A stretch of DNA of 7,964 nt from Lachnoclostridium sp. UBA739 (GCA_002297865.1 DBKX01000207.1:42978-50941); one strand, 5' to 3'. Counted from the stretch's first letter, positions 1 through 6,851 are shown. The notes: generated from the sequence alone by a model not told the origin. Program-made: numbers and translations.

Positions 1-259
1 CTGTGTTGTGCTCTTCAAAGAATTCTTCATCCGTATAAGCAGGTAATATACGATTAATAACTGGCACATCTTTCAATATTGGTCTCAATACACCACTTCC
101 AAATCCACCAACATCAAATTTTATTAATGCGGCAAATATTGCAAGCCAGACTAATATGATTAGAATTACAAATAGGATAGAAAAGAAACCTCCACCTTTT
201 TTTTCTTCTTGTTCATCTAATTCAGTTTCTAAAATGTCTTCTTTCTTTTTCTTCGCCAT
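1..259 (-). CDS. MotE-like flagellar-operon membrane protein, N-terminal part (cut by left edge)
   Basis: The reading frame opens with ATG at 259 and stays open to the window edge, giving 86 residues. Seen: a lysine-rich start (MAKKKKED), an acidic stretch (residues about 7-19), a GGG turn, then one hydrophobic helix at about 25-46 (FFSILFVILIILVWLAIFAA). Next comes a segment with GGFGSGVLRP and KDVPVINRILP, and an acidic run at the cut. This is a single-pass membrane protein with a short charged cytoplasmic N-terminus. It starts 7 bases after the fliJ stop, with GGTGAG inside the last fliJ codons as a likely ribosome binding site, so it is probably co-translated with fliJ. From position and N-terminal layout I infer the MotE-like/MgtE-N-like family that follows fliJ in clostridial flagellar operons. 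The coiled coil and C-terminal domain that would confirm this lie outside the window. Function is not established from this fragment. Confidence 0.7.
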   Translation of the reverse strand, partial: MAKKKKEDILETELDEQEEKKGGGFFSILFVILIILVWLAIFAALIKFDVGGFGSGVLRPILKDVPVINRILPAYTDEEFFEEHNT

Positions 260-266
260 ACTTTAA

Positions 267-716
267 TTACTCACCCTTTGCTTTCCCATATTTAAAACTC
301 ACCAGTTCATCTACTTCTTTGCTTTCTTCATGAAGTAATTCACTTTTAAATTCTTCAAAAGCTTTTTCCCTGAGTTTCTCATGGGTTTTTCTTTCTTTCA
401 TCGCTTCAGTCAGTTGAATTCTAGCTAATTCCACTTGACGCTCAGCCTGCTTAATCACAATATTCTGATGTTCAATATTAGCTTGAATCACTTTTATTGC
501 TGTTTCATTTTTCTTTATGGCTGCTAAATCCAGTTTTGATGAAAAACAAGCCACCAAGGCATCTTGGTAATATATTTTCTTTCCTTCCAACACTTCAAGT
601 TTTCTCTCTTCTTCATCTAGCTTTGATTTTGCAACTCCGAATGCTGCTTTTTTCTGTTCCTCTAGTTTCTCTTTTAAGTTTAAAAGATTTTGCATTCCAT
701 AAATAAACTTAGCCAT
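267..716 (-). CDS. fliJ: Flagellar export chaperone/stalk protein FliJ
   Basis: This 149-residue protein is almost entirely charged heptad-like helix with no glycine or proline breaks in the middle, as expected for FliJ. FliJ is an antiparallel coiled coil that inserts into the FliI hexamer, like the gamma subunit of F1-ATPase, and links the ATPase to the export gate protein FlhA. The N-terminus (MAKFIYGMQNLLNLKEKLEE) has the usual FliJ pattern: a short hydrophobic-aromatic start, then a repeated K/E helix. Length matches the family (about 145-150). The ATG start is preceded by GAGGG with 8 bases of spacing. It lies 20 bases after the fliI stop. Sequence conservation in FliJ is low, so the name rests on coiled-coil character, length and position directly after fliI. 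Confidence 0.9.
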   Translation of the reverse strand: MAKFIYGMQNLLNLKEKLEEQKKAAFGVAKSKLDEEERKLEVLEGKKIYYQDALVACFSSKLDLAAIKKNETAIKVIQANIEHQNIVIKQAERQVELARIQLTEAMKERKTHEKLREKAFEEFKSELLHEESKEVDELVSFKYGKAKGE

Positions 717-736
717 AACTCAATCCCTCATTGACA

Positions 737-2050
737 TTACTGACTTTCAAATATTCCTTCTAACAAAGCAATTACTTCTTCAAATGAATATTTATCATAT
801 ACGCCCTGACGCAAGAAACCATTGATATCATCTATCTTCTCAATTGCATAATCAATATTTGGATTAGAACCTTTTTTGTATGCGCCGATATTGATTAAGT
901 CTTCTGCTTCATTATATGTTGCCAGAACACTTTTTAGCTTTCCTGCCAACGCTTTATGCTCATCGGTTACTATACTTGACATAACACGAGAAATACTTTG
1001 CAAAACATCAATGGAAGGATAGTGGTTTTTATGTCCTAACTTTCTTGATAACATAATATGACCATCTAAAATACCTCTAGCTGTATCCGTTATCGGTTCA
1101 TTGAAATCATCACCATCTACAAGTACCGTATAAAGCCCTGTGATAGAGCCTGTATCTGAATAACCAGCACGTTCTAATAACTTCGGCATCTCAGAATATA
1201 CACTAGGTGGATATCCTCTTGAAACAGGTGGTTCACCAGACGCCAGTCCTATTTCTCGTTGTGCCATAGAAAATCTGGTTAATGAATCCATCATTAATAA
1301 AACATCTTTTCCCTGGTCTCTAAAATATTCAGCTATGGAGGTTGCAGTCTTTGCGGCCTTGTTACGAATTAAAGCTGGCTTATCCGAAGTTGCTACAACA
1401 ATGACTGAACGCTTCATTCCTTCCTCACCCAAATCCCTTTCAAGGAATTCTCTTACTTCTCTTCCTCGCTCTCCAATTAAGGCGATTACATTGATATCAG
1501 CCTTTGTATTTCTTGCAAACATACCAAGCAAGGTACTTTTTCCTACACCACTTCCTGCAAATATACCAATTCTTTGCCCTTTTCCTATGGTGATTAAACC
1601 GTCTACAGCTTTTACACCAAGTGGAAGCACTGAATCAATCAGCTTACGTTTTAAAGGTTCCGGAGGTGCAGCTTCAACTGAGTAGTACTCACCATCTTTA
1701 ATCTCCTCATCATTAAGAGGAACACCTAATCCGTCTACTGCTTTACCTAATAAATCATTTCCAACTCTTACCTTTAGCGGAAATCCTGTATTTTCAACAC
1801 TACTGCCAAGCCCTACTCCTTCTACATTAACGTAAGGCATAAGCAAAACCCTGTTGTCTCGAAAGCCTACTACCTCTGCCTTTACAACTGTTTTCTTATC
1901 CTTGGAAATAATGTTACACAAATCATTCAGCTTGGCTTCTGGACCAATTGACTCAATCGTCAATCCGACTACTTTTACTACTTTTGTTAGTTTCTTTTCA
2001 AATGTTCGGTCCAGTAAACTATAATATTTTTCAAAATTAATTGAAGTCAA
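737..2050 (-). CDS. fliI: Flagellum-specific type III export ATPase FliI
   Basis: This 437-residue protein is the cytoplasmic ATPase that, with FliH and FliJ, delivers substrates to the flagellar export gate. Seen: an F1-beta-barrel-like N-terminal domain (about 25-95), Walker A AGSGVGKST (165-173, catalytic-site K171), the GERGRE motif with the expected catalytic Glu194, and Walker B DVLLMMDS (249-256). Also present are SGEPPVSRGYPPSVYSEMPK (271-290) of type III ATPases and the F1-family signature PSIDVLQSIS (345-354). Length is normal. The start is TTG: the in-frame codon just upstream is TAA and the first internal Met is residue 71, inside the N-terminal domain. GAGGA lies 6 bases upstream of the TTG. 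The gene follows fliH by 23 bases and precedes fliJ by 20. No key residue appears to be missing. Confidence 0.97.
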   Translation of the reverse strand: MTSINFEKYYSLLDRTFEKKLTKVVKVVGLTIESIGPEAKLNDLCNIISKDKKTVVKAEVVGFRDNRVLLMPYVNVEGVGLGSSVENTGFPLKVRVGNDLLGKAVDGLGVPLNDEEIKDGEYYSVEAAPPEPLKRKLIDSVLPLGVKAVDGLITIGKGQRIGIFAGSGVGKSTLLGMFARNTKADINVIALIGERGREVREFLERDLGEEGMKRSVIVVATSDKPALIRNKAAKTATSIAEYFRDQGKDVLLMMDSLTRFSMAQREIGLASGEPPVSRGYPPSVYSEMPKLLERAGYSDTGSITGLYTVLVDGDDFNEPITDTARGILDGHIMLSRKLGHKNHYPSIDVLQSISRVMSSIVTDEHKALAGKLKSVLATYNEAEDLINIGAYKKGSNPNIDYAIEKIDDINGFLRQGVYDKYSFEEVIALLEGIFESQ

Positions 2051-2056
2051 TTATAT

Positions 2057-2061
2057 TCCTC
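2057..2061 (-). promoter_or_regulatory. fliI ribosome binding site that supports a TTG start
   Basis: On the minus strand AAAGAGGAATATAA precedes TTG at 2050. GAGGA sits 6 bases from the TTG, a normal initiation spacing, and the codon before the TTG is an in-frame TAA. No ATG nearby opens the fliI frame, so this site decides the start. Confidence 0.75.
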
Positions 2062-2073
2062 TTTCTTTTGCTA

Positions 2074-2850
2074 TTAAGCATTTGCTAACACTTTTAAATG
2101 TTCCGATAAGTTCTTTAACTGTACATCCAAGCTAACATCTAAAAGTCTATCTTCAGTCTCAATAAAGCATTGATTCTTGTTTAACGTTGGGTCTTCAAAA
2201 ATCTCTAACGTACAGTCATCTGAAAGTAAATCTGTCAAAGCTTCCTTATGCTGTGAAACAATTGGTGCGTCTTCTTCGGAAACACGTATTAAAAATTGCT
2301 TTGGACCTCGTATTGGTTTTAAGGTTGTAGAAAGCAGATACATAATTAAATCTTTCTTATCTTCTACTACTATACCGGTAATCTTTTCAACCAGCTTCAT
2401 TGTTAAGTCTGCAAATTGAGGTTCTAATTGCTTAATAGTACGCTCATATTCCTCTTGCTGCTTCTCTAGCTGTACTTTAAGTTCTTGGTCCATCTGACGC
2501 TTCTTTTCTTCTATTTGAGAAAGCCCAGATTGATAACCTTCTTCTTCACCTTGTTCTCTGGCTTTCGTCATTACTTCTAAAGCTTCCGCCTTAGCAGACT
2601 CTAAAATCTTGTCTGCTTCAGCTCTTGCTTCCATAATAATATTTTCTGCATAATGATTAATCTCTTCCAAATCTGGAATTGAATCCTCTTTTGCTTCTAT
2701 TGCTGTTTCCGTTTCCTCCACTAAAGTCTTATCTTCTTCGACCTTTGTGAAAGATAGCGGATTAAATTGTTCTGTTGGGAAATTTGAATCAATGATGACA
2801 CAATCAGATTGGCTAAAACGAATATAATTCCCCTTAATAAGATTAGACAA
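2074..2850 (-). CDS. fliH: Flagellar assembly protein FliH (export ATPase regulator)
   Basis: This 258-residue protein is the peripheral stator of the flagellar export ATPase: FliH dimers bind the FliI N-terminus and dock it to the C-ring. Seen: a variable N-terminal segment (1-60) and a long charged coiled coil (about 62-145). The coil contains the characteristic GxxxG repeat GEEEGYQSG (G101, G105, G109). A C-terminal FliH/V-ATPase-E-like domain (about 150-245) ends with CFIETEDRLLDVSLDVQL, a pattern typical of the family. The start is TTG at 2850; the in-frame codon before it is TAG and the first internal Met is residue 73, which would remove the conserved-length N-terminus. A 9-base anti-16S match, GGAGGTGAT, lies 7 bases upstream. 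The start overlaps the end of fliG by 8 bases, so translation is very likely coupled. Confidence 0.95.
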   Translation of the reverse strand: MSNLIKGNYIRFSQSDCVIIDSNFPTEQFNPLSFTKVEEDKTLVEETETAIEAKEDSIPDLEEINHYAENIIMEARAEADKILESAKAEALEVMTKAREQGEEEGYQSGLSQIEEKKRQMDQELKVQLEKQQEEYERTIKQLEPQFADLTMKLVEKITGIVVEDKKDLIMYLLSTTLKPIRGPKQFLIRVSEEDAPIVSQHKEALTDLLSDDCTLEIFEDPTLNKNQCFIETEDRLLDVSLDVQLKNLSEHLKVLANA

Positions 2851-3853
2851 CTATCTCATCACCTCCACCTCTGGAGATAATGATTTCCCCTGCATCTTCA
2901 AGTTTTCTGATAATATTAACGATCTTCTGTTGAGCCTCCTCAACATCCTTCATACGAACAGGACCCATGTATTCCATGTCTTCCTTAATCATTGTAACAA
3001 GACGTTTTGATAAGTTGTTAAAGATAACATTCTGAACTTCTTCATTTGCCCCCTTAAGTGCAATAGCAAGTTCATTATTATCAACTTCACGAAGAACTCT
3101 CTGAATCGATTTATCATCAAGTGAAAGAATATCCTCGAATACAAACATTTTCTTACGGATTTCATCAGCCAATTCTGGCTCTTCAATTTCAAGAGATTCC
3201 ATAATGTGTTTTTCAGTACCTCTATCTACTGTATTCAAGATATCTACGATAGAATCCACACCACCAACAATTGTGTAATCCTGATTTACAAGTGAAGATA
3301 ACTTCTTCTCTAAAATCTTCTCTACTTCTTTGATAACGTCTGGCGAAGTTCTATCCATCTGTGCAATACGTTTTGCGACATCTGCCTGTTTATCAGGTGA
3401 TAAAGATGAAATAATTGCAGATGCCTGACCTGGAGACAAATATGACAGAATCAAAGCGATTGTTTGTGGATGTTCGTCTTGGATAAAGTTTAACAACTGG
3501 CTTGCATCTGTTTTTCGAACAAACTCGAATGGACGAACCTGTAAAGATGCAGTCAGCTTTCCAATAACATCCATCGCCTTATCATGGCCAAGTGCTTTCT
3601 CTAACAGCTCTTTTGCGTAGTTAATACCACCTTCAGATATATATTTCTGTGCTAAACAGATATCATAAAACTCATCTAGTATCTGGTCCTTTGTATCTGT
3701 TGGAACGCTACGTGTATTAGCAATCTCTAATGTCAACTGTTCTATTTCATCTTCTTTTAAATGCTTAAATATACTGGCTGACTTTTCGGGACCTAATGCA
3801 ATCAACAAGATTGCGGCCTTTTGTAATCCACTAATATCTTCTTTACTTTCCAC
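2843..3853 (-). CDS. fliG: Flagellar motor switch protein FliG
   Basis: This 336-residue rotor protein sits on the MS ring, binds FliF by its N-terminal domain and FliM/FliY by its middle domain, and takes torque from the MotA stator through its C-terminal domain. Seen: N-domain about 1-105 (QKAAILLIALGPE), middle domain with the EHPQ motif (127-130), GGVDSIVDILN (197-207), and a C-terminal domain with MFVFEDI (236-242) and GPVR (297-300). Comparing by eye with remembered E. coli FliG, the torque residues K264, R281, D288, D289 and R297 correspond to K267, R284, E291, D292 and R300, so the charge pattern is kept. The start is GTG at 3853; the codon before is an in-frame TAA and the next Met is residue 94. 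The gene begins 5 bases after the fliF stop and overlaps fliH by 8 bases. Confidence 0.98.
   Translation of the reverse strand: MESKEDISGLQKAAILLIALGPEKSASIFKHLKEDEIEQLTLEIANTRSVPTDTKDQILDEFYDICLAQKYISEGGINYAKELLEKALGHDKAMDVIGKLTASLQVRPFEFVRKTDASQLLNFIQDEHPQTIALILSYLSPGQASAIISSLSPDKQADVAKRIAQMDRTSPDVIKEVEKILEKKLSSLVNQDYTIVGGVDSIVDILNTVDRGTEKHIMESLEIEEPELADEIRKKMFVFEDILSLDDKSIQRVLREVDNNELAIALKGANEEVQNVIFNNLSKRLVTMIKEDMEYMGPVRMKDVEEAQQKIVNIIRKLEDAGEIIISRGGGDEIVV
2858..2866 (-). promoter_or_regulatory. fliH ribosome binding site inside the end of fliG
   Basis: GGAGGTGAT on the minus strand is a 9-base match to the 16S rRNA 3' end and lies 7 bases before the fliH TTG. The same bases encode the Gly-Gly-Asp tail of FliG. 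An ATG within it (2859-2857) is followed after one codon by TAG, in the fliH frame, so the usable start is the TTG. Confidence 0.85.
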
Positions 3854-3858
3854 TTAGT

Positions 3859-5460
3859 TTACCCCCAATCGTCATTTAACCAGTTTCTCAGTAATTGTGC
3901 TACCGCCTCTGGATTTTCATCTACAAACTTCTCAATGAGTCGTCTTGTTTCTGATTTTTCAGTAATTTCAATATCATCTAGTGCTTGACTTTCCTTCGTA
4001 GTAGCCAATAATTCTTCTACTGATAATTCAGGCTCAGTTTCTGTAACCTGCACAGGTGCCATAGAACGGATCACTACAAAGGCTAATAAAGCGATAATTA
4101 AAATAACTAAAACAATCATTACAATGTTAGAGTAATCTTTTGCTTTCACAACCTTGTCATTAAAAATTGGCTGTTCCCAGACTGTGACTGCAATTTTATT
4201 TTGTGCCACACCAGTTACCTGGGAAATCAAGTTTAAAATTCCAGCATCAAGCTGTATTTGAGTTCTACGGTTATTCTGTTCCACGAACTGTTGCCATGTT
4301 AAACTTCCTAATGTACCATCTTTCTCAACTGTTGCCTGATTGTAGATACGATATTTGGTCAATACTACACCTATAGAAGATTTACTTGTATCAACTGCAC
4401 CAACTTCATGCTCTATGTTTTTCACTGTTTCATTAGGCAAGTAATCATATTTATTAAGTACTACTTCAGAATCTGACGAACCATCTGTTTTAATTTGATA
4501 ATCTGTAGATTGATCATTGGAGTCAGTTCCTGGTATACCACTTGTAATATTGGAACCTGTCGCCTTATATTCATAAGAGCTGTCATATAGTCCCTGCTCC
4601 TGTCCATCAGCAGCTGTATATTCCGTTGACATTTCCGTAATTTTGTCCATATTAAATTGAAGATTTTCACCACTAACTTCAACATCATCATAATCACATG
4701 CTAACAAAATATCTTTTACGTTCTTTCGGAATGTATTTCTTAACTTTTCTTTATATTCTGCTACCGAACTAATAGAACCACCAAGAGTATCCTGCTCATC
4801 CCCTGCAAAAAGGACTTTGCCCGAACTGTCAACGATAGTAATTTTATCTGTCGTTGCATTGCCAACTGCGCCTGCGAGCATTTTTGCAATACCATTGGCA
4901 GTTTCAGCGGAAATTGCTTGTTTTAAAGTAAGCATTACACTTACGGAAGTCTCTTCTTCACTATCAAATATTGTTTTCTCTGCTGCAGTCCCCTTGATAT
5001 AAACTGCTGCATCCGTAACATAATCTAACTTCATCAGATTGCTTCTGATATCATTTTGAAATGCCAGATTAAATTTCTGTTCTTTTTCTGTTTGCGTTGT
5101 GGAAATGGAGTTCGTTAATGCATCATTCCACGACATACCAGTGGAAGGAATATCATTCGTTCCCATCATTACAACTGCATCTTGATAGGACTTACTGTTT
5201 ACATCAACAGTCAGGTTATCTTTTTCTAATTTGCAGTCTATGTTGCTATCTTTTAGCATCTGAATCATCTTACTGGCACTTGCTGTATCCTCAAATTTAT
5301 ATAAGGTTGTATATTCTACTTTGGATAGGACAAAATATAATACTAGGAGTGTCATAAGAACTACAGCAACTACACTTAAAATAAGCACCTTCTGCTTTTT
5401 TGATAGCTCTTTCCACATTTTAACAATCTGGCTAGGTATTTGCTTTAGTCTTTCTACCAT
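3859..5460 (-). CDS. fliF: Flagellar MS-ring protein FliF
   Basis: This 533-residue inner-membrane protein oligomerises into the MS ring, the foundation of the basal body. Seen: a charged cytoplasmic N-terminus, first membrane helix at about 24-46 (VLILSVVAVVLMTLLVLYFV), then the YscJ/FliF secretin-ring-like domain (about 47-215) with DIPSTG (103-108). A second periplasmic-type domain follows (about 235-425) with a low-complexity Ser/Thr/Gly/Asp-rich insertion near 280-335. The second membrane helix is at about 446-466, and the C-terminal FliG-binding tail is ENPEAVAQLLRNWLNDD (515-531). Length and both ends are typical, so the gene looks intact. The ATG has AGAGGA ending 4 bases upstream. 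It is separated from fliE by 59 bases that contain a hairpin, and runs directly into fliG (5 bases). Confidence 0.98.
   Translation of the reverse strand: MVERLKQIPSQIVKMWKELSKKQKVLILSVVAVVLMTLLVLYFVLSKVEYTTLYKFEDTASASKMIQMLKDSNIDCKLEKDNLTVDVNSKSYQDAVVMMGTNDIPSTGMSWNDALTNSISTTQTEKEQKFNLAFQNDIRSNLMKLDYVTDAAVYIKGTAAEKTIFDSEEETSVSVMLTLKQAISAETANGIAKMLAGAVGNATTDKITIVDSSGKVLFAGDEQDTLGGSISSVAEYKEKLRNTFRKNVKDILLACDYDDVEVSGENLQFNMDKITEMSTEYTAADGQEQGLYDSSYEYKATGSNITSGIPGTDSNDQSTDYQIKTDGSSDSEVVLNKYDYLPNETVKNIEHEVGAVDTSKSSIGVVLTKYRIYNQATVEKDGTLGSLTWQQFVEQNNRRTQIQLDAGILNLISQVTGVAQNKIAVTVWEQPIFNDKVVKAKDYSNIVMIVLVILIIALLAFVVIRSMAPVQVTETEPELSVEELLATTKESQALDDIEITEKSETRRLIEKFVDENPEAVAQLLRNWLNDDWG
3862..3866 (-). 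promoter_or_regulatory. Probable fliG ribosome binding site within the last fliF codons
   Basis: The last two fliF codons (TGG GGG) give GGGGG, ending 8 bases before the fliG GTG. It is a poor match to AGGAGG, so fliG initiation probably relies on ribosomes finishing fliF. This is an inference from spacing. Confidence 0.5.
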
Positions 5461-5477
5461 ATAATCCTCTTTCCGTT

Positions 5478-5501
5478 ACATCACAGCCCCCACTGTAATG
5501 T
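5478..5501 (-). other. Hairpin between fliE and fliF
   Basis: On the minus strand ACATTACAG (5501-5493) can pair with CTGTGATGT (5486-5478): nine base pairs including one G-U, around the loop TGGGGG. No U-run follows, so this is not a standard terminator. It ends 8 bases before the fliF ribosome binding site and leaves that site free. It could mark an mRNA processing or stability boundary inside the operon, but only the pairing itself is seen. Confidence 0.5.
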
Positions 5502-5519
5502 TATTTTCAATCTATTTCA

Positions 5520-5834
5520 TTAAAATTGCAAATTCATTATTTCTTTGTACGCATCTACCAGGGAATTTTTTATTGCAACTGTATATTGCAAAGAAATGTT
5601 AGCTTTAAGTTGTGCATTTTGCAAGTCCACTAAGCTGTCAGATTGTCCTAAAGCAAACTTAATTTCTTCTTCATTTGCCTTATTAATATAGGAATTAGTT
5701 TCATTCACATTATCAAGAGCTGATTTAAAAAACGAAGCGAATGTTTGATTATTGTTATTCTCTATTTTGGATTGCTTGCCATAGTCGTACTTAGGCGATA
5801 TGGCACTAATATTTTTAACACCCGTTATATCCAT
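5520..5834 (-). CDS. fliE: Flagellar hook-basal body protein FliE
   Basis: This 104-residue protein joins the MS ring to the proximal rod and is among the first substrates of the flagellar export apparatus. Seen: a polar, poorly conserved N-terminal third, then TFASFFKSALDNVNETN (31-47) and DLQNAQLKANISLQYTVAIK (70-89), which form the two conserved FliE helices. The end YKEIMNLQF is the usual FliE terminus. Length is normal (about 100). The ATG has GGAGG 6 bases upstream, placed right after the flgC TAG; only 12 bases separate the genes. There is no signal peptide, as expected for a type III export substrate. Confidence 0.96.
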   Translation of the reverse strand: MDITGVKNISAISPKYDYGKQSKIENNNNQTFASFFKSALDNVNETNSYINKANEEEIKFALGQSDSLVDLQNAQLKANISLQYTVAIKNSLVDAYKEIMNLQF

Positions 5835-5846
5835 AACTTACCTCCA

Positions 5847-6284
5847 CTATTTACCCATTTCTAACGTTTGCAACAGCATGTTTTTTGTAGCGTTAAACGC
5901 TGTAACATTTGCCTCATACGCCCTGCTAGAATCTATTAGGTTTGTCATCTCTGTAACCGTATTCACATTTGGATAAGATACATAACCATCTTCATTTGCA
6001 TCCGGATGCGAAGGATCGTATACCATATTTAAATCCGTTGACGTATCTTCTACTACCTTAACTACTTTTACTCCACTGCTTTTCAAACCAGATGCTGCAT
6101 TCAGCGAATCTGAGAAAGAAAAATCTTTCTTTTCTGCGAAAACAACTGTTTTTCTTCGATAAACGTCCCCATTTTCATCTCTCGTTGTATTCACATTTGC
6201 GATATTTTGAGATATCGTGTCCATGCGAAGCCTTTGAGCCGTTAAGCCGCTAGCACTCACATTCAATCCACCAAAGATCGACAT
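5847..6284 (-). CDS. flgC: Flagellar basal-body rod protein FlgC
   Basis: This 145-residue proximal rod protein is exported through the flagellar type III apparatus. Seen: the N-terminal rod motif (ASGLTAQRLRMDTISQNIAN, residues 11-30) followed by VNTTRDENGDVYRRKTVVF. The FlgC-specific YDPSHPDANEDGYVSYPNVN lies at 89-108. The C-terminal helix (TEMTNLIDSSRAYEANVTAF, 111-130) ends in QTLEMGK. The two terminal helices form the coiled coil used in rod assembly. The length and all family motifs are typical. The ATG has AAAGGAG 7 bases upstream. The gene lies 48 bases after flgB and 12 before fliE. Confidence 0.98.
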   Translation of the reverse strand: MSIFGGLNVSASGLTAQRLRMDTISQNIANVNTTRDENGDVYRRKTVVFAEKKDFSFSDSLNAASGLKSSGVKVVKVVEDTSTDLNMVYDPSHPDANEDGYVSYPNVNTVTEMTNLIDSSRAYEANVTAFNATKNMLLQTLEMGK

Positions 6285-6332
6285 ATATATTCTCCTTTCA
6301 GCTACTTTCTTTTAAAGCTTGTACCAATTAAA

Positions 6333-6716
6333 CTAACTTTTAGACAAGGCTGTTTTTATTCTGCTGTACTCATTAGTAAGGGATTGCATTAACGTTTGAT
6401 ATCTTATTTGTGTCTTAGCCATTTCAGAATTTTCTGTATCAATATCAACATTATTACCGTCATATCGATAACTGTATTGAGAATTATCAACATATGTTGT
6501 TGCTTGTAAAGAATCTAAATCGATATTTTCTATACATTGATCCAAGTTATCACCATCGCCTATTTGAGCAGCCAAATAAGATTCGAACTGTACATCCTTT
6601 CTCTTATAGTATGGTGTACTAACATTAGCAATGTTATCTGAGATAACTTCCATACGAGTGTAACTCGCATTAGCAGTTTTCCCAAGGACATCTACATAAC
6701 TAAACATATTAGCCAT
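6333..6716 (-). CDS. flgB: Flagellar basal-body rod protein FlgB
   Basis: This 127-residue proximal rod protein is the first gene of the flagellar operon. Seen: the N-terminal rod motif NIANVSTPYYKRKDVQFE (28-45) and the FlgB-type central segment DGNNVDIDTENSEMAKTQIR (86-105), followed by the C-terminal amphipathic helix YQTLMQSLTNEYSRIKTAL. Length is slightly short of many FlgB proteins (about 130-140), but both conserved ends are present. The ATG at 6716 has AAAGGA 9 bases upstream, and the promoter just before it predicts a leader of only about 15 bases. Confidence 0.97.
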   Translation of the reverse strand: MANMFSYVDVLGKTANASYTRMEVISDNIANVSTPYYKRKDVQFESYLAAQIGDGDNLDQCIENIDLDSLQATTYVDNSQYSYRYDGNNVDIDTENSEMAKTQIRYQTLMQSLTNEYSRIKTALSKS

Positions 6717-6738
6717 TGACTCACATCCTTTCTATACT

Positions 6739-6766
6739 ATTATACTAAAAAAATGTTAAAAAACAA
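6739..6766 (-). promoter_or_regulatory. Probable sigma-A promoter of the flagellar operon (PflgB)
   Basis: On the minus strand TTGTTT (6766-6761) and a perfect TATAAT (6744-6739) are separated by 16 bases, in a very AT-rich setting with T-tracts in the spacer. The predicted start of transcription is near 6732, giving a short leader to the flgB ATG at 6716. I see no sigma-D/sigma-28 element (TAAA...GCCGATAT) here, so expression is expected from the housekeeping sigma factor. The heptamer TAGTATA occurs twice, 8 bases apart, over and just after the -10, and once inverted (TATACTA) upstream near 6785-6791. Confidence 0.65.
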
Positions 6767-6802
6767 GAAATTTTTGCTTACTATTAGTATAAATATATCA
6801 TC

Positions 6803-6830
6803 CGAATGCTTTTTATATAAAAGCATTTCG
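6803..6830 (-). terminator. Hairpin downstream of codY, possible weak terminator
   Basis: Twenty-one bases after the codY stop, AATGCTTTT and AAAAGCATT pair around the loop ATATA; CG/CG closes the base with one bulged A. The minus-strand sequence after it (GATGATATATTTATAC) is AU-rich but lacks a clean U-run. It may terminate codY transcripts inefficiently and allow read-through into flgB. Which of these holds cannot be decided from sequence alone. Confidence 0.45.
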
Positions 6831-6851
6831 CTTGCCATGAAATATTTTTTG

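Noticed and set aside
1085..1105. CCGATA sequence in fliI resembling a sigma-28 -10 element
   Set aside because: It encodes conserved FliI residues (NEPITDT) and has no TAAA element at the right distance.
1335..1685. 116-codon open frame on the plus strand
   Set aside because: Antisense shadow of the FliI Walker A region; no start signal.
2177..2419. 80-codon open frame on the plus strand
   Set aside because: Antisense shadow of the fliH C-terminal domain with no independent evidence.
2989..3192. 67-codon minus-strand frame inside fliG
   Set aside because: Out-of-frame translation of the intact fliG gene; not a sign of frameshift, since fliG is full length.
4461..4697. 78-codon minus-strand frame inside fliF
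   Set aside because: Out-of-frame translation of intact fliF.
4817..5357. Plus-strand frames antisense to fliF (4817-5002 and 5097-5357)
   Set aside because: Shadows of fliF with no start signals or domain character.
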